A stretch of 14,938 nucleotides of DNA from JAQBYK01 sp964499425 (GTDB lineage: Bacteria; Patescibacteriota; Gracilibacteria; UBA1369; LOWO2-01-FULL-3). Shown here one piece after another: positions 13,036 through 14,938 of the stretch (the first letter of the stretch is position 1; the number at the start of each line of letters is the position of its first letter). The stretch covers positions 1 to 14,938 of the forward strand of contig CAZCLD010000033.1 of the NCBI GenBank assembly GCA_964499425.1, given 5' to 3'. The notes below the pieces were generated by a model that had not been told where the DNA came from, did no database searches, and saw only the letters and a list, made by a program, of their open reading frames with translations. A program made the position numbers and the translations under genes.

Positions 13036-13923
13036 ATGGCTGAATCAATTCAAAAATTGCCAGATTTTAGTGAAGTGCACGATCTGTTCCAGGGGCGTCG
13101 TCCTGATTTGCCAGAGAAAGAGGTTTCAATTGAGCAAATTGAAATACTCGATAGGACAGCTGCCCAATCTGCAATGAATGCTTTTGCAGAGGAGGTTTAT
13201 CCAAAATATAGGGATGTTTCAGAGGATGATCCTAGTGGGACTACAAGATCTCACGAGGAAGAACAGATGACGAAAACAAATGTTCCGCTTGGTGAGGTTG
13301 TTGTTGACGCATCTGTGCCTTTAACCATGGATGTTTATAAGAATTTTACCAATGAAAGAGGGAGGAGGTCGGAGTCTATCAATTTTTACCTCTATAAAGG
13401 CAGTGGAGATGCGCAGGATTTTATTGGGAATATCTCTGTGGCTGATCGTGGAGAAGATGGCTTTGATATAATTGATCGTTTGGTGGAGTCTAAATTTAGG
13501 AAGCAGGGGCTCGGAAAGATGTTTCTCAATTGTGCAGAAGCTTTTGTGCAAAAGGCGTCTACTGAAAGGCAACAGCCTGTTAAGGCTTTTGCTAATATGT
13601 CTCAATTGAATGTTATTTATTGGTTTTGGAAGAATGGATATAGACCAGAGACTGATGAAGATAGAAGAAGGTTAGATATGATTTTGACCGGGCATGGAGA
13701 TTTGGAATTGTTGGAAAGGAACTTCGTTTTTCATAAAGATACTCCTGACAAGGATCGGTATTTCGTGAAGCCCGATGGTGAATTTGCTCTCGATGGCGAT
13801 GGAGGTAGAGTGATCAATTACAATAATGCTTTAAGAATAAGAATGGTGAAGGTGTTTGAAGCAGGGGTTGGTGAACAAGTAGAAGATATAGTTGATGATA
13901 CTAGGGTTGATCTTGAGCTCTGA
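13036..13923 (+). CDS. GNAT-family N-acetyltransferase-like protein
   Basis: A 295-aa protein whose central part (about residues 115-205) fits the GNAT fold, which transfers an acyl group from acyl-CoA to an amine. The acetyl-CoA pyrophosphate-binding motif A is visible as VESKFRKQGLGKMFL, with the Arg-Lys-Gln-Gly-x-Gly loop at 155-160. The preceding strand is DFIGNISVADRGEDGFDIIDRL. The later NVIYWFWKNGYRPET matches the usual motif B region, where an aromatic side and NGY/F follow a helix. About 110 N-terminal and 90 C-terminal residues lie outside the fold and are acidic; I cannot assign them. The substrate is unknown. The gene has its own TATAAT promoter and ends at TGA 13921-13923, 1 nt before the second 36-bp repeat. 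Confidence 0.7.
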   Translation: MAESIQKLPDFSEVHDLFQGRRPDLPEKEVSIEQIEILDRTAAQSAMNAFAEEVYPKYRDVSEDDPSGTTRSHEEEQMTKTNVPLGEVVVDASVPLTMDVYKNFTNERGRRSESINFYLYKGSGDAQDFIGNISVADRGEDGFDIIDRLVESKFRKQGLGKMFLNCAEAFVQKASTERQQPVKAFANMSQLNVIYWFWKNGYRPETDEDRRRLDMILTGHGDLELLERNFVFHKDTPDKDRYFVKPDGEFALDGDGGRVINYNNALRIRMVKVFEAGVGEQVEDIVDDTRVDLEL

Positions 13924-13924
13924 T

Positions 13925-13960
13925 GTTAGCCGAAAAAGTAGTGAAAATCCCCGGGGATTT
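13925..13960. repeat. 36-bp intergenic direct repeat, copy 2
   Basis: Identical to 12385-12420. It begins 1 nt after the stop of the GNAT gene and lies between that gene and the convergent minus-strand metallo-beta-lactamase gene. Confidence 0.9.
13944..13960. terminator. Bidirectional terminator between convergent genes
   Basis: The perfect palindrome AAATCCCCGGGGATTT (13945-13960) lies between two convergent stops (13923 plus, 13971 minus). On the plus strand it is followed by GAAT, not a T run, so plus-strand termination would be weaker than at copy 1. On the minus strand the stem is followed by four Ts, which suits the metallo-beta-lactamase gene. Confidence 0.45.
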
Positions 13961-13970
13961 GAATAAATGC

Positions 13971-14476
13971 TTACGGTAGGGTTGTGTAGGATGTGCACTC
14001 GCTTCCGCAGACTTCGAAAAATGGTCCTCCGTCAGTTGTGATCGTGATTGTGTCATAAACAAAATCTGCCTCTAGGTCACCATAATTACGTGCTGCTTCT
14101 GTCGGCGTGCAACTTTTTGGAGGCGGAGGATTAGGACTGTTGGGGGCATTAGGCTCGAATTTTACGCCCCCTCTTTCTGTTTGGTAAATTGTCTCTACTC
14201 CAGCTGCATTTGTGGCACTTATCGCTTCTTGAGATGGATTTCCATATTGATTAAATCCGGCTCCACAGCTTGTGCTGTCTCCTACTGACACGAAGGCTAC
14301 GGTAGGGCTAAGTGCTGTGATGAATTCCTCTGTAGTACTATTTTTTGAGCCATGATGACTCAGTTTGGCAGCATCTACTTCCGGTACAAGGCATGCTTCG
14401 AGAAGTGGGGTTTCCATCTCTCCAGTTAAATCTCCTGCTGTAAAGTAGCTAAAACCCCCAAATTCTATAATTGTTG
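13971..14476 (-). CDS. ComEC-type metallo-beta-lactamase protein, C-terminal part (after a frameshift)
   Basis: This frame carries the second half of a ComEC/Rec2-type metallo-beta-lactamase domain. It contains TIIEFGGFSYFTAGDLTGEME (the family's TGD/E motif region), AAKLSHHGSKNSTTEEF (the HHGSK motif), AFVSVGDS and a GNPSQEAI segment. A tail of about 60 residues follows with a proline-rich linker (PNSPNPPPP) and cysteines in KSCTP and EVCGSECTSY, consistent with an exported protein. No good start exists for it alone: the first ATG (14417) falls inside the fold. It continues the frame at 14465-14938 after a one-base shift at about 14470-14479, so the two are parts of one gene. It may be a pseudogene or a sequencing error. 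Confidence 0.8.
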
Positions 14477-14938
14477 CATACTTCGTCCATTATCTGTGCT
14501 ATCTATTTGTTCTCCTTCTGGAGAAAGCCGTCCATCGGCAGCTATTATTGTTATTGTAGCACCTCCATCTAGATCAATGTTTCCTATATCCCAAGCAGCC
14601 ATATTGATGCCGGTCTCTGCTACGGTATACCAATTTTCGCAAGCTAGGGTTGAACAATCTCCAGAATCACTTATTGGAGCAATGAATAATGTGTCTCCAT
14701 CGACTAAGTCGGTTTCCCCTAATTCATCAATCCCTCCGATGTGGTCTTTATCGGAATGGGTGCTAATTACGGCTTCTAGCGTATCATCTGCCCCCAATAA
14801 GGTTTCAATATTTGGGATGATCGAATCATCTCCTATGTCAATGAGTATGCTTTGGCCGGATGGGCCTATTATGAGCGAAGAATCGCCTTGGCCGACGTTA
14901 AAGATGTGGATGTTTAAAACCTCTGGAGGTGGAATTAC
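14465..14938 (-). CDS. ComEC-type metallo-beta-lactamase protein, N-terminal part (5' end outside window)
   Basis: The frame is open from the right edge of the window. It encodes a proline-rich lead-in (PPPEV), then LNIHIFNVGQGDSSLIIG, the hallmark first strand of the ComEC/Rec2 C-terminal domain, and STHSDKDHIGG. The latter has the H-x-D-x-D-H metal motif usual in ComEC rather than HxHxDH. It reaches STDNGRSM, where family members continue into a hydrophobic strand, but here meets TAG (14467-14465). The rest of the domain follows in another frame. Such proteins are metal-dependent phosphodiesterase or nuclease-like hydrolases, found as part of the competence channel or as free secreted proteins. 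Membrane segments, if any, would lie beyond the window. The proline-rich lead-in and cysteine tail favour a secreted stand-alone protein, but ComEC itself is not excluded. Confidence 0.82.
   Translation of the reverse strand, partial: VIPPPEVLNIHIFNVGQGDSSLIIGPSGQSILIDIGDDSIIPNIETLLGADDTLEAVISTHSDKDHIGGIDELGETDLVDGDTLFIAPISDSGDCSTLACENWYTVAETGINMAAWDIGNIDLDGGATITIIAADGRLSPEGEQIDSTDNGRSMQQL

Noticed and set aside
3..14938. UGA recoding to glycine, as in some candidate-phylum bacteria
   Set aside because: TGA ends several genes at positions that fit family lengths, and no in-frame TGA occurs inside the conserved domains.

Overview
The window looks like a piece of a draft bacterial genome from an uncultivated lineage. 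It is AT-rich and uses standard bacterial code: TGA ends the 503-aa, 585-aa and 432-aa genes, so it is not a UGA=Gly lineage such as Gracilibacteria or Absconditabacteria. Many genes are unrecognisable or carry unusual domain fusions, and start codons lack Shine-Dalgarno motifs and sit just behind promoter-like boxes. A Patescibacteria/CPR-type organism (perhaps Peregrinibacteria-like) would fit, but this is inference. Two runs of exactly ten Ns (9783-9792, 12345-12354) are assembly placeholders, and both interrupt genes. I see no rRNA, tRNA, CRISPR array or transposase.

Layout. Positions 3-3085 hold the tail of an unknown gene, overlapping by 4 nt a 980-aa protein with an HD phosphohydrolase domain. 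Positions 3116-5415 hold a 259-aa unknown protein and a DraG/ARH-type ADP-ribosylglycohydrolase, separated only by an 11-A run that would fuse them after a -1 shift. Then come a small membrane protein (5471-5857), a P-loop kinase/dCMP deaminase fusion (5931-7004) and a PLP-dependent Cys/Met-metabolism enzyme with a long N-terminal extension (7090-8847). On the minus strand, asnS (asparaginyl-tRNA synthetase) is broken by the first N gap and overlaps the PLP gene tail-to-tail. Divergent from asnS is a dGTPase-like HD protein (10224-11522) with a good promoter and a palindrome at its predicted start site. Next are an unknown protein cut by the second N gap (11574-12362), a second copy of the small membrane protein family (12519-12905), a GNAT acetyltransferase (13036-13923) and, on the minus strand to the right edge, a ComEC-type metallo-beta-lactamase protein broken by a frameshift.

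How the genes relate. Most genes have their own promoter-like sequence, so this is a run of mainly single-gene units rather than one operon. Several products act on nucleotides or nucleotide-derived modifications: the HD protein, ADP-ribosylglycohydrolase, dCMP deaminase fusion and dGTPase-like protein. Only asnS, the deaminase and the PLP enzyme have clear housekeeping roles. The most notable signals are: the A11 junction between two ORFs; the two equal-length membrane paralogues that share a 16-nt element ending 4 nt before each ATG; a 36-bp identical intergenic repeat with a perfect CCCCGGGG-centred palindrome behind two unrelated genes; and the kinase-deaminase fusion.
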